A stretch of DNA of 64,000 nucleotides, from assembly GCA_008638375.1 (NCBI GenBank), contig CM018031.1, positions 7,216,062 to 7,280,061 on the forward strand, written 5' to 3'. Source of the stretch: Nyssa sinensis. Lineage: Eukaryota; Streptophyta; Magnoliopsida; Cornales; Nyssaceae. The notes under the pieces were generated by a model. The model ran no database searches and was not told the origin of the DNA. It saw only the letters and a program-made list of their open reading frames with translations. Of the stretch, positions 1 through 12,900 are shown piece by piece. Positions within the stretch are counted from its first letter, which is position 1, and each line of letters starts with the position of its first letter. The position numbers and the translations under genes are program-made.

Positions 1-709
1 AAAAGAGGGGTAAGAAAGAAGATAGAGGGGGGGGGGGGGGGATAGAAGAAAGCTCTTCCAAACATTTACTACTGTCAATCTATCTCAAAGGTCTATCACA
101 TTTTTCCACGAGAATCCTATTTATAGGCCTTACAAAACCCTTATGATACATAATTACACATAAAAAATTAATCCTACTCCAACATGGTAATCTACTAATC
201 TTATATGCCCTATAATTTTATTCCTAAAACCTTAGAACATCTGAAAAAATAAAAATATAACAATACTTTAAAAAAAGACTCTTAATAAGGCTCTATTAGC
301 AAAAATATCTGTTGCCATATTATCTTCGTGGGAACCAAATCAATTAGGAAGCAGCAATGGAAAAAATGTAGGTTTTTTAATTTTTCGTTTATTTTTTAGT
401 CTTATCTTCTCCGTTGCCAACTTTGTGCAAAGCTTAATTATTTTGAGATTTAGAGCAAATTATTAACAACCCCTAACTTTCAAATTATTTAAAAATAAGC
501 AAGCATATTGCAACAAAACTAAACTTGATATCTTCAAGGGAAACAAAAGCAAATTCTTGGTATAAAGGTTTGATAGCCATAATTTATAATTCCATCATCC
601 AATTCAACAAGATATAAGGTAATGAAATAAATGAGAGAATATTAATACGAGCATCATAACAGTCTAAAAGATGACATGATTGTTAAGATAAAATAGAAAA
701 AGAACTCAC
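1..709. other. HCAR intron sequence at left edge; no exon seen
   Basis: This AT-rich stretch follows the splice donor GTGAGT of the 28-nt HCAR exon ending at 710. I find no frame matching the next expected part of the protein. It holds a run of 15 G at 27-41 and otherwise featureless sequence. Confidence 0.6.
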
Positions 710-895
710 CGCTAATGCATTTGTGTAGTCAAAACAGCTGCAGGACACAACAAAATTGACATATCAACACAAGGTTCAATAAAAGAACAAAGCAAAAAAA
801 ATGGTTGTAAGACAAGGTTCACCCAATTATATATATGGATTACATATATATTTCTCATATTCCCTTAAAACCCCCCACATAAATAGATCTCAAGA

Positions 896-941
<46 letters not shown>

Positions 942-3900
942 CAAGATATTGTGTGAATGGCTGAATAAATTGGCCTTGAGATCTGTATATTATATATAGA
1001 CTTTACAAGGATGCTGTACATGGAAAGCAAATAAGTTCCCGCATGATTCTAGCCCTATACATGTAAACTATAATCTGTCAAATAATGTATGCTAACTGTA
1101 CAGAATAATATATGGAGAAATAAGGAAACAATTGTGGGCTAAAATAAGGAAACAATTGTGGGCTAAAATAAGGAAAGAAATGTGGACAGCAAAGCTGTCC
1201 ATTGACAATAATAAATGGAGAAATAAGGAAACAATTGTGGGCTAAAATAAGGAAAGAAATGTGGACAGCAAAGCTGTCTGTTGACAGCCCCCCTCAAATT
1301 GATGCAGGTTGATCAACAAGCATCAATTTGCTACTTAGGAAGCAATGTCGATGACGAGTGAGAGCCTTGGTGAAGATATCAACAATTTGGAGTTCAGTGG
1401 AAACATGTGGAAGGGTGATAACACGAGCTTCAAAGGCTTCACGGATAGAGTGACAGTCTACTTCAATATGCTTTGTGCGCTCATGATAGACAGGATTGGC
1501 CGTGATCTGAATAGCACTTGTATTATCGGCATGTAGAGGTGTAGGATCGGTCTCAGAAAAATCTAACTCAGCAAGCAAACCTCGAAGCCAAATGATTTCA
1601 GAACAAGCAAGAGACATCGCCCGGTACTCAGATTCCGTAGATGACTTAGAGACTCTGTCTTGCTTCTTACTTTTCCAGGAGATCAATGCATCACCTAAGA
1701 ACACACACCAACCAGTGATGGAGCGACGGGTATCCGCACAAGGCGAGTAGAATTGCTTGCAGGGAAGAATAAGCCCAATCAGCATCACTATAAGCAGCAA
1801 GGCGAGTAGAATTGCTTGCAGGGAAGAATAAGCCACGGGCAGGAGTGCCTTGAACATAGCGTATGATCCTATGGCCAGCAGCCAAATGAAGATGACGAGG
1901 AGTCTGAAGGAACTGGCTGACTTGCTGTACAGCAAAAGAAATGTCCGGTCTAGTAATGGTGAGATAAACAAGGCTACCCACCAACTTCCGGTATAAACTG
2001 GGATCAGCAAGTAAGTCACCCTCCTCTTTGCGAAGCTTGACATTTAATTCCATGGGAGTATCAACAGAAGTAGCCTCTTGTAGGCCAGCTGTAGCCACCA
2101 AGTCACTAGCATACTTATGTTGATTGAGGGAAATACCAGAGGGACTACGATGCACCTCAAGACCAAGAAAATAGGTGAGAGACCCAAGATCTTTCATATG
2201 AAAGGACTCTGAGAGATGAGTTTTGAGCTGGCCAAGTAAAGCAGAATCGGAACCAGTGATCACAATATCATCAACATAAACCAAAAGAACAACAATACCC
2301 ATGTCTGATTTCCGAAGAAACAAGGAAGTGTCATGCTTGCTCTGCTTGAATGAAAATTGTAATAAAGTGGTGCGGAATTTATCAAACCAGGCCCTCGGAG
2401 CCTGTTTGAGACCATAAAGAGAGCGACGAAGCTTACACACATGTGAAGTCGGAGAGGGAAACAATCCCGGGGGTGGCTTCATATAAATACACTCCTTAAG
2501 ATCCCCATGAAGAAAAGCATTTTTGACATCCATCTGATGTAGTGGCCAATCACTGGAAGCAGCAAGAGCTAGAATCGTACGAACAGTAGTCATTTTAGCC
2601 ACAGGAGCAAAGGTCTCTTCATAATTGACACCATATTCCTGATTATTCCCAAGTGCAACAAGCCGAGCTTTGTAACGATCCAAACTTCCATCAGATCTGA
2701 CCTTGACTGAGTAAACCCATTTGCAACCCAGAGGAACAATAGTGGGAGGACATGGCTCAATGTCCCAGGTGTGATTGGCCTCTAGAGCGGCAAGTTCTTC
2801 CTGCATAGCTTGTCGCCAACAATCATGCTTGGCAGCGTGTGAGTAGCAGGTGGGAATATCAAAATTGGACAATGCAGCAGTAAGAGCTGAAATAGAATTG
2901 CCAGAACTGGAAGAGGGAAATTCATACCTATCCGGGGGTACAGACACTCGAGGAGAGCGACGTATCAAAGGCGCTGGAGGTGCTGCAACTGACTGAATCT
3001 GGAGCGTGGTAGGATCAGATATCGGGTGAGCCACCGAAAGAGACTGTGGGCGGGAGCGTCTCGTATACACAATACCTGGTTTAAAGCGAGAACTGACTGG
3101 ATGAAGATCTGAGAACTGCTGCTCAAAGGAGGGAAGAACCACAGTAGAAGAGGATGGCATAGAGGACACAGGAAAGAAATGTTGATTTTCAAAGAAAATA
3201 ACATTCCTAGAAATGCGTGTACGATGTAATGTAGGATCATAGCAAACAAATCCCTTTTGACACACATTATATCCCAAGAAAGCACATCGGACAGATTGAG
3301 CAGATAATTTATGTCGGTCATGAGGAGGTAAATGAACAAAACATACACAACCAAAGGTACGAAGGTTAGCATAACTAGGTTGCTTAGCAAATAAGCGGAA
3401 ATAGGGAGACTCCATATGTAGGACTTGAGAAGGTAAACGATTAATCAAGTGAGTAGCAGTTTTCAGAGCCTCTACCCAAAACATGGATGGAACAGAAGAT
3501 TCTAACAAGAGAGTACGGACCACATCTAGGAGATGACGATTTTTGCGTTCGGCTACTCCATTTTGTTGAGGAGTAGAGGGACATGAACGTTGATGAATAA
3601 TACCCTTAGAAGCCAAGAATGCCTGAAACTCAGTAGACAAATATTCACCACCGGAATCTGTGCGTAATGTCTTAATAGAAGTAGAAAATTGATTGTTAAC
3701 ATACGCTAAAAACTCAGTGAAAGTACGAAAGACCTCAGATTTAGAGCGAAGAAAGTAGACCCAAGTAAATCTGCTATGATCATCAATGAAAGTCACATAA
3801 TATTTAAATTTTTCATGTGAACTAACCGGGGAAGGTCCCCAAACATCACTATGGATAAGATCAAAGCAATGAGATGCTCTACTAGCATGCAAAGGGAAGG

Positions 3901-6900
3901 GAAGAGTTTTGCTTTTACCAAGTTTGCAAGAAGCACACTCAAGAGATAAAGAAGAATGGTCTTTATTACCAAGTAAACCAGAGTTCAATACATGAGATAA
4001 GATCTGAGTATTGGGATGGCCTAAACGACGATGCCACACCATACTAAGATCTGAAACATTATTACAAGCAAAAGACTTAATAGAAGAAACTGGAGAAAAA
4101 GCTGGAACAGGCAAAAATAGTGGAAACAAGCGCCCCACTTTAGGTCCCTTCGCGATCGGCTTCCCCGTTACCTGGTCCTGCACAACACAACCATCACCAG
4201 AAAAATTAACAGCACAATTGTTATCAACTAATTGGCCAACAGAAATAAGATTTGTGGAAAGCTGAGGAGCAAGAAACACATCAGTGAAATGAGAAGAGGC
4301 ATCTCCAACAGCAGCTATGGGCAAAGAACTGCCATTGGCAGTCTGAATAGCAGAGTGACCAGTGTAGGGCCGAATATGACACAAAGCGGTGGGATTATTA
4401 GTCATGTGATTAGAGGCCCCCGAGTCAACGTACCAGAGTTTAGTAGAATTGTTACCTTGGAACCCCATTGCTGATAATGCCGAAATTAACATCTGTTGCA
4501 CCATTTCTGGGGTGCAGTAATTCGTGGCAGGAGGCGCAGGAACAGAGGACGCATCTGAAGGAGAGCCATGTGCTGTAGAAGTTGCTACGGGAGGGATAAT
4601 AACCGACGTCTGAAATGCTTGGGCCTGACGATTCTGGGGGCGAAGACGACATGCTGTGATAATGTGACCCTTCTTCTTGCAATAAGAGCAGAATTTCTTA
4701 GGACAATGGGCAGCAATATGCCCATATTCCTTGCAGCAGAAACACTGCAAGTTTTTAGAATTCAGAGGTGGTCCTCGTCCTTGGGCAGCATAAGCCACAG
4801 TTGCCATCCCGGAACTGCCATGAGATTGCTCCAGAAGAGCTTGAGTACTAAGACGTTGTTCTTCGCGAAGTAACTCACCAAAACAAATATCAAGAGAGGG
4901 AACAGGAGATCTGTTCAGTAAAGAGGAGCGGACAGATTCATATTCTGGACGTAGTTTCATAAGAAACTGATCATGTCGGCTAGTCGCGTGAAGAGTCTGA
5001 ATAGTTGAAAGAGCGGCAACAGGAACATCCGCTGTAACCAAATCAGCATATTCATTCCAAAGAGTCAGAAATGCAGAGTAGTAGTCCTGGATGGAAAGAC
5101 TACCATGTTGAAACATGGCAATCGCATGTTCTAACTGAAAGCGACGAGCATCATTATGCTGATGATAAACTGTCTTCAAGTAAGCCCACATAGATTGAGC
5201 AGAGCTATGGGGCCGCAAGTTGGTGACAATATGGGGCTCCACTGAACCAAGAAGCCAAGACATGATGCGTGCATCAAGCACAGCCCATGAAGGAGAAGAC
5301 CCGACATCCTGAGATGTGTCAGAAGTGGATGTGTTTGCGACATCCGTGCCATCAATATGACCCCAAAGGGCTTTTCCCTTAAGGAAAAGTTCAAACTGAA
5401 ATGCCCAGGTAGAATAATTGGTGCCCATAAACTTAACACACACAGGTGCAGAATCCATAGAAAATAAATAGAACCCGAGACAAAAGAATGGACCAAAAAA
5501 AAAACACTACTGTGCAAAGAGTCGATTGACGTCGAGGTCACCAGGCGAGAGGGACAGACTGCACCTCTACTCAGAAACTGCCGAGAAGAACACCGAGATC
5601 TCAAATAGAGTCTGCCGAAACACCAAGAGAAGCTGCAGAATACTGTTCCGAAACACAGAACAGAACCACGAAAAGGAAAACGAGGAGAAAAGAAAATCAC
5701 GGGTGAATGATGCTATACAAATTAGCAGGCAGCTCTGATACCATGTCAAGATATTGTGTGAATGGCTGAATAAATTGGCCTTGAGATCTGTATATTATAT
5801 ATAGACTTTACAAGGATGCTGTACATGGAAAGCAAATAAGTTCCCGCATGATTCTAGCCCTATACATGTAAACTATAATCTGTCAAATAATGTATGCTAA
5901 CTGTACAGAATAATATATGGAGAAATAAGGAAACAATTGTGGGCTAAAATAAGGAAACAATTGTGGGCTAAAATAAGGAAAGAAATGTGGACAGCAAAGC
6001 TGTCCATTGACAATAATAAATGGAGAAATAAGGAAACAATTGTGGGCTAAAATAAGGAAAGAAATGTGGACAGCAAAGCTGTCTGTTGACATATATATTG
6101 TGTATAGATAGATTTATATTGTAATTATATTAGTTGATTAGTTTTAATTTTTGAAAAATTAATTTTTCAATGGGGACAACCGGGGATGGGGGACATAACT
6201 AGGGGGATGGGATGGGGCAGGAATAGGGGAATGCTCCCTTTAGAACAGGCGGGGATGCAGGAGAAGTCCTCCTCCCCGTTGCCATCCCTAATGCCATCGG
6301 GGACCAGGAATGGAATGTTTTCTCACTAAGCCTTCGGGGACCAGGAACATTGAACTTTAATCAAGTATTTGAATGAACAAGATATTACCTATAGCAGGAT
6401 GGTGCGATGACATCAACTAAGTCATTTGCTGGTAGACAGAAATAGGGAACCTGCTTTAGTTAAGTTTAAAGTTGGATGAAGAAGCTCCAAGCAGGACTTA
6501 AAACCAAATGAAGAGTATGGGACCATGTTACCTCTTCAATATGGCCATCCAAATGCTTCAAGTGGACCTATCAAACAATTTAAAGTATAAAATGTTAAAT
6601 AACTGACATTATATACAATTGAATCTAATTATTATTAATAGCTAACTAAAAATTCAAGCTTACTTAAATTATTAGCACCTAGGATATAGTAAATGAACAG
6701 GTATCTACCTTAGTGGTATTAGTAATAATATGATCTCTGGCTTGAAACGTAAGCATTGAATCAAATCATATATTGCCCACATTTATTGTCCAAGAACAGA
6801 GAAAAAATCCTGATTAAGCTTGTAATATGTTCTCTGAAATGCAAGATTGACGCAATATTGCCACATAGATGGAGTTTACCAAAATCCATGAAAAGAAAGA

Positions 6901-9900
6901 AAAGAATCCCAAACTACTATCTTTTGGACTGAGATTTCACGTACAGCTCATTATTGAAGCTCCTAATTTCAAGACACTAATACAGTAAGTTAGGCCAAGG
7001 ATCAAAATATTGTTTCGATGTATAGTTTCGGTCTGTAAGGAAACGGAAACGTTTTGGAAACATTTCGGAAACATAATGGAAACGGAGAAAAAATTGGAAA
7101 CATGTGAAAACATAACTTAAAATTTATTTATTTATACAAATAAGCCTATTTATTGAATATTTGTGCATGTTTAAGGAATATACATCATATTCATGATAAA
7201 TGATACTAATTCATGATAAATGACATAATAGATATATAATATATAATATCCACGAATTAGATAATTTGACATAAGTTACATATAAAATAAAAAGTAAAAC
7301 AAATAGTGATTTAAACCTATTATAATTAGTAACTTAGTATTAAAATAGTTGTTTCTATACACTTTATTTTTTCTACTACTTTTCTATTATTTTAGGAAAA
7401 ATAATAGAAATATATCTCTTGTAATTTTGAGTCTTAATCCTTGAAAAATAAAATGGATATTATTTTTTACTAACTTCTAGAATTATTGTTGATATAAAAG
7501 AAATGTTTCCTCTGATTCGGTATGTTTCCACGAGTTTCAGTATGTTTCCACGGAAACAATTTTATTTTCATGGAAACATGTGAATTTCGATATTCTACTA
7601 GTGTTTCGTTTCGGTTCCCTGAGAAATGGAAACGTTTCGGCCGTTTCGATGGAAAAGAAACGAAACTTTGATCCTTGAGTTAGGCCCATCTTTCAATGAT
7701 GGTCACATTCAATTTATCTTCTTAAATCGTGAAAAGAACTTGAAAGTAAGGTAATTTTATGTCAGACTGTCAGTACTTGCAGAGAGTCAAAGAACCAACA
7801 GTTTATAATGCAGCAAGCATACGGAAGAAACAAGCACAACTGGAAGGCACTAATTCAGCCAAGAAACCCCCAGTACTTTAACCATGAAAACGGAAGAACA
7901 AAATTCAAGTAATGGAACTCAAATCTGCCTTCTGTTAGAAGGCCACAAACTATTTAATAAATTACTACAAAGCTTAATGAATGGGCCACTTGCTTGATGC
8001 AATGATGAAAAATTGGGCTGCCAAGGGTGAGAATGCAGATCTAGGACTGAGAGCAGCCACATGATGCGAATAATGTTAAGAGGTTAGGTCTATGCACAAT
8101 CTACCCCTCTTAAACCCCCCACACTAGTGTAATCAACACTGGTTAGTGGCTGAAGTCCTAATTAAGATCAAATGTCAGCCCTCAAATTAACTCTACTATG
8201 AATCTTACATAACAAAGACAATTATAATGACCTTGCTTCAATTCATCAACCAGGTGATTATGGGCCTAATGGCTATTAAAATTTAAACAATTATAATGAC
8301 CTATCTTAATAAACCAGTTCCCACAAAATCTTTCCAGAGCCAACCTCGGCAAGGATCAAAATTTTGTTTCTTTTCCATCGAAACGGCCGAAACGTTTCGG
8401 TTTCTCAAGGAACCAAAACGAAACACTAGTGGAATATCGAAATTCACATGTTTCCATGGAAATAAAATTGTTTCCGTGGAAATAAATTGTTTCCGTGGAA
8501 ACATACCGAAACTAGTGAAAACATACCGAATCAAAGGAAACGTTTTTTTTGTATCAATAATAATTCTAGAAGTTAGTAAAAAATAATATCCATTTATTTT
8601 TCAAGGATTAAGACTCAAAATTACAAGAAAATATTTCTATTATTTTTTCTAAAATAATAGAAAAGTAGTAGGAAAAATAAAGTGTAAAAAAATAATTATT
8701 TTAATACTAAGTTACTAATTATAATAGGTTTAAATCGCTATTTGTTTTACTTTTTATTTTATATGTAACTTGTGTCAAATTATTTACTTCGTGGATATTA
8801 CATAGTATATATCTATTATGTCATTTATCATGAATTAATGTCATTTATCATGAATATGATGTATATGCCTTAAACATGCACAAATATTCAAAAAATAAGC
8901 TTATTTGTATAAATAAATAAATTTTAAGTTATGTTTCCACATGTTTTCAATTTTTTTTCCGTTTCCGAAATGTTTCCGAAACGTTTCCGTTTCCGGACAA
9001 ACCGAAACTATACATTGAAACGATATTTTGATCCTTGAACCTCGGATACCAGTCTTCCAAAGGAAAAATCATCCCCGGTATAGAACCAAAGATATCCTTA
9101 AGGGTAAAACAGTAATATTTATTACAAGGTTTCAATCACCATGGTGTATGTTTCTGCATATTGCAAGAATCGTATTGAAATTTGTTGAACATACACCACT
9201 TCTTGCAAAAATCATGTGATTTGCCACGCAACTACAATTATTGGATAAATTCCAAAGAATGTGTTTATCACAAAGGTATTCACAAAGTAGCATTAATGAA
9301 AAAATACACTTACTGTAAGACTTTTAATAATAGATTAATGTTTTGAATGAATTTTGAAAGTTATTTCTTCCTTTTTGGTACCCAGAGAGGGACTTGCTGC
9401 AGTTTGAACTCACAAGTTCTTATATTCAGGTCACTTGCCGAGCCCCTTCCACCTACTATGAGATCAATGGGCCATCTTTCCAATTTAGTATTTATAAGCA
9501 GTTAAACTTAAAAAAAAAAAATAGTTATAAGCAGTTAAGATACTTAGAAAGAGACTTTTTCTGTTGATAAGATGTTCAGTCGTATAATACACCCCCCCCC
9601 CCCCAAAAAAAAAAAAACACACACACACGCACAAAAAAAAAGGGATCTTAAAACCTAGAGAATATCCATCACAACTTGAATATTGTTAAATGGTCTTAAA
9701 AAACTATCACCCAATGTTAGTCCCACCTACACGGAGTGTTGGGAGCGGTTGACCAGAGATAAACCTACTTACATGGTTAAATGGTCTAGCATTAGATATA
9801 TAATTATTACAATATGCAAATCAAATCGACATTTTGAACAAGTGTAACCTATCACAAATCACCAAACTACTGGCTGTATTCATGTTAATGCACACTCTTG

Positions 9901-12900
9901 GTTCTAAGAGCTTACTGCAAGCATAAAGTAGATTTCCTGGCAAGAACATGCAACAATTTCAATCAGTTGCTATCTTAGTTTGCCTCTTCAATATTACTAA
10001 GCTATCCTATATATATTCTATTCAACTCAACAAAGTCTTATCCCAACTATTTGGGGTCGACTACAAAAATTATGTCTCGCCATTCACATGATTAATTTTA
10101 AAATTCATGTTCATAACAGATCTGACAAAGTTTTACCTGGCCGTCAACTACCTAACGCAACCACTCTCCTTGATTTTGGGTTTGGGACCGATTGTGTAAT
10201 GATATGATACTATGCATGACACATGCAAAGTTATATATATTTATTTATTTATTTGTTACAGATCAAAAAATTTATTTATTTATAGCTAAGAGACAAAAGA
10301 GAAAAGACAGGAAGGAAAGCAGGAAATTTCCTCCCTCTCTCCTTGTAGTTGTAATACATTTTTCCAATCCTTGACAATTATTACTTATCCAAAAAAACTG
10401 ACAATATTTGCTGGACTTGTCTATGAAATAAAATGTTAAAACAATATGCATGATTTGAAGATGTCTGTAAGGTTGTTACCTACATGACAAATAGAAGTAG
10501 AAATATTTATAGACATGCATATGTTTTTGCCACAAAAGACTTGATAGGTACTTTTTTTTTGGGTTCTTTTTGGACAAAAAACCAAATATATTACTTGTTA
10601 CACAAGTTGAACATCGAGATAAAGGAACATTCAGCTCAAACCTTGTAATCTTGCATAAACTCGTAATGAAGAACTGTTTCTGGTTCACTGCTAGCAGCCT
10701 TTAGAAACTTATCTAGCCCTTCTCGTGTTCCATTATCCACTGTTGAGAAAAAGGTGTTATTACTGATCCTGATTGTGTGTCTTAAGTATTTCCAGTAATT
10801 TACAATGTCTAGAGTAAACTACAGATCATGCATTGTCCCCCAATTGACCACAAATTAAATGGAGATTGGAAGCACGTCTCTTGGAAACTATATATGCAAC
10901 TTGGGTAAGGGTACCAACATGGGATAACCCAATTTTTGAGGTAAATGGGAGGCTATATGATTAAGATTTTAAAATTTCCAACTACAATAATTTATTCTAT
11001 TAAATTTAATTGAAAAACACATACATAAGATATGTTCATGTATTAATTTTGTGTTTGGCTAAATCATATCCCACATGATCTTAATTCCATCCCAATGTCC
11101 ATTTCATTTATGAGAACCAGAGCAGTTGATAACAGTATTTTAACGTAACAGCCAAAATTTCAAAGACTTAGCAAAGTAAAAAAACTGAATGAACCAGAAA
11201 TAAAGTTTTTTGTTACCACAATTAGTTCCTAGCACATAAAGCTTGTCCAAATTCAAATGCTGCTCCACAGATCTTAATGCTGCATGTTAAGAAATTACTC
11301 TGCATTACAATAGTACAAGTCACAAGACACAACAAAGAAAGGAATTGAAAGGAAGAATATGCCATATCATAGCATAAATCATACCTTGCACTTGGCATCC
11401 AACACCACAGAAAAGAAGACGCTTTACACCCGCTGCCTGTGATATGGAGAGAATGACAATTTACTTACTTAAATTTAAAGTAGCATATAAACATAGAAAC
11501 TTAAAGTGTTTCCCCAAATAATAATAAAATAAGATTATATTTATAAAAAAAATCCTAAAATAAGCTTACGATGAAAACAGGCCAGTAATGCACGGACACA
11601 CATAACCCTTTGAAAACAAAACAAATAATGGAAGTGTTATAATTTATTTTTGTAAATATTTTGCTGAAAGAAAGTAAGGAAATATCTAGTACACACAAGA
11701 TAAACAACTTGTAACCTAAAAGCCACATTACAAGAATTTTAAAAAGTCCAAGCAAGAGCGTTTAGATAAAGACAAGGACATGGACCACAAAAGGAAAAAG
11801 GAGATGTTGAAAAAGAATTTATGCAACATAATCTACTCATCGTGACATCAATAGAAAGTGTAAGGAGAAAGTAAAAAGAACAAAGTCTATCCCTGGTAGA
11901 AGTTATAGAAAGCACCTCAACTAAGGCAAGGGTATTCAGGTTAGGAGATAATGTCGGCTTAACACCTTTGGCTGCTAGAACTTCATCTGGTGTCCTATTG
12001 GAAATGGATAAAAATTAGAAAAAATAGGGAGATAAGTCAAACACACCTCCCCCCCCCCCCCCTAAAAAATAATAATAATAATAAGAACAATAGTAATCAT
12101 CATCAAATAATGGATACATTGAGTGTTTCAGATCAAATAAATGTCTATTAGCAAACCTTGCCAAAACAGGTCTCGGAGTGAATCTATCCTCTGGATCACT
12201 GAGATAATGAAAATAAAGAGGCCAAGACAACAAACATTCATAAATTAATAAATTATCAAAAATAGATTTAACAAGTCAATAAATTGTGAAGTCTATCCAT
12301 TGTTTGCTAATAAATGTGTGCCACTACCTCTGCACACAAATGACAGCATCAACCATCCCTGATTTCAACATTTCAATTGCAATTGTTGTTACTATCCCTG
12401 TCCACTGAGCTCCTGTTCATTAAAATAAATAATTAAGCCAGTTAACAATCACTTGATCCCAAGATCAATGCAGAAGACATCCATATGATATTTCAGAATA
12501 AAAATAATAGATTGTAGCTTCACCACAAGATGATGTGGCATATTCACACACGAGTTGTCATATGTACACACTCAAATGAAAAAAAAAAGTACTTGGACAA
12601 ATAACATTTAATAAGTCCAAATATTAATAAGTTACAAGTTTTTCAATCTAATTTTATTAAAATTAAAAACAAATAAATAAAAAAAGAGAAAGAAAGCCGA
12701 AGTTAGAAACACTGAACGGAAGAATACTGATATTAAAAAGAGTAATCTCCGTTCAAGTGATTGATTAGATTTTGACAGCTCTGCCCTTAATCAACAGGTT
12801 TGAACTTCCATTAATAACATTAAACAATAGTAGTATTTATTCATAGATTGTTTTAACATTATTGGGAGTACAAAAGAGGGTAAATTTATCATTGAAGCTC

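Larger units (their letters stand above)
939..6091 (-). mobile_element. Full-length Ty1-copia retrotransposon in an HCAR intron
   Basis: The element is 5153 bp, bounded by two 348-bp LTRs (939-1286 and 5744-6091) that begin TGTCAAGATATT, end in TTGACA and are identical by eye. It is flanked by the 5-bp duplication TATAT. Reading on the minus strand, the primer binding site TGGTATCAGAGCT (5743-5731, initiator Met tRNA type) abuts the 5' LTR, and a polypurine tract TTTGAGGGGGGC (about 1298-1287) abuts the 3' LTR. The order gag, protease, integrase, RT, RNase H is that of Ty1-copia. LTR identity implies very recent insertion. It sits in the intron between HCAR exons 12 and 13, in the same orientation as the gene. 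Confidence 0.97.

Noticed and set aside
1294..2043. Separate 249-codon reading frame on the minus strand
   Set aside because: It is the RNase H end of the copia polyprotein displaced by the 36-bp duplication, not an independent gene.
4011..4873. Plus-strand frames opposite the copia polyprotein
   Set aside because: Antisense shadows of a strong, conserved minus-strand coding region.
8296..8586. 96-codon frame starting near hAT MITE copy 2
   Set aside because: It lies almost wholly in the terminal repeat of a non-coding MITE; composition follows the repeat words.
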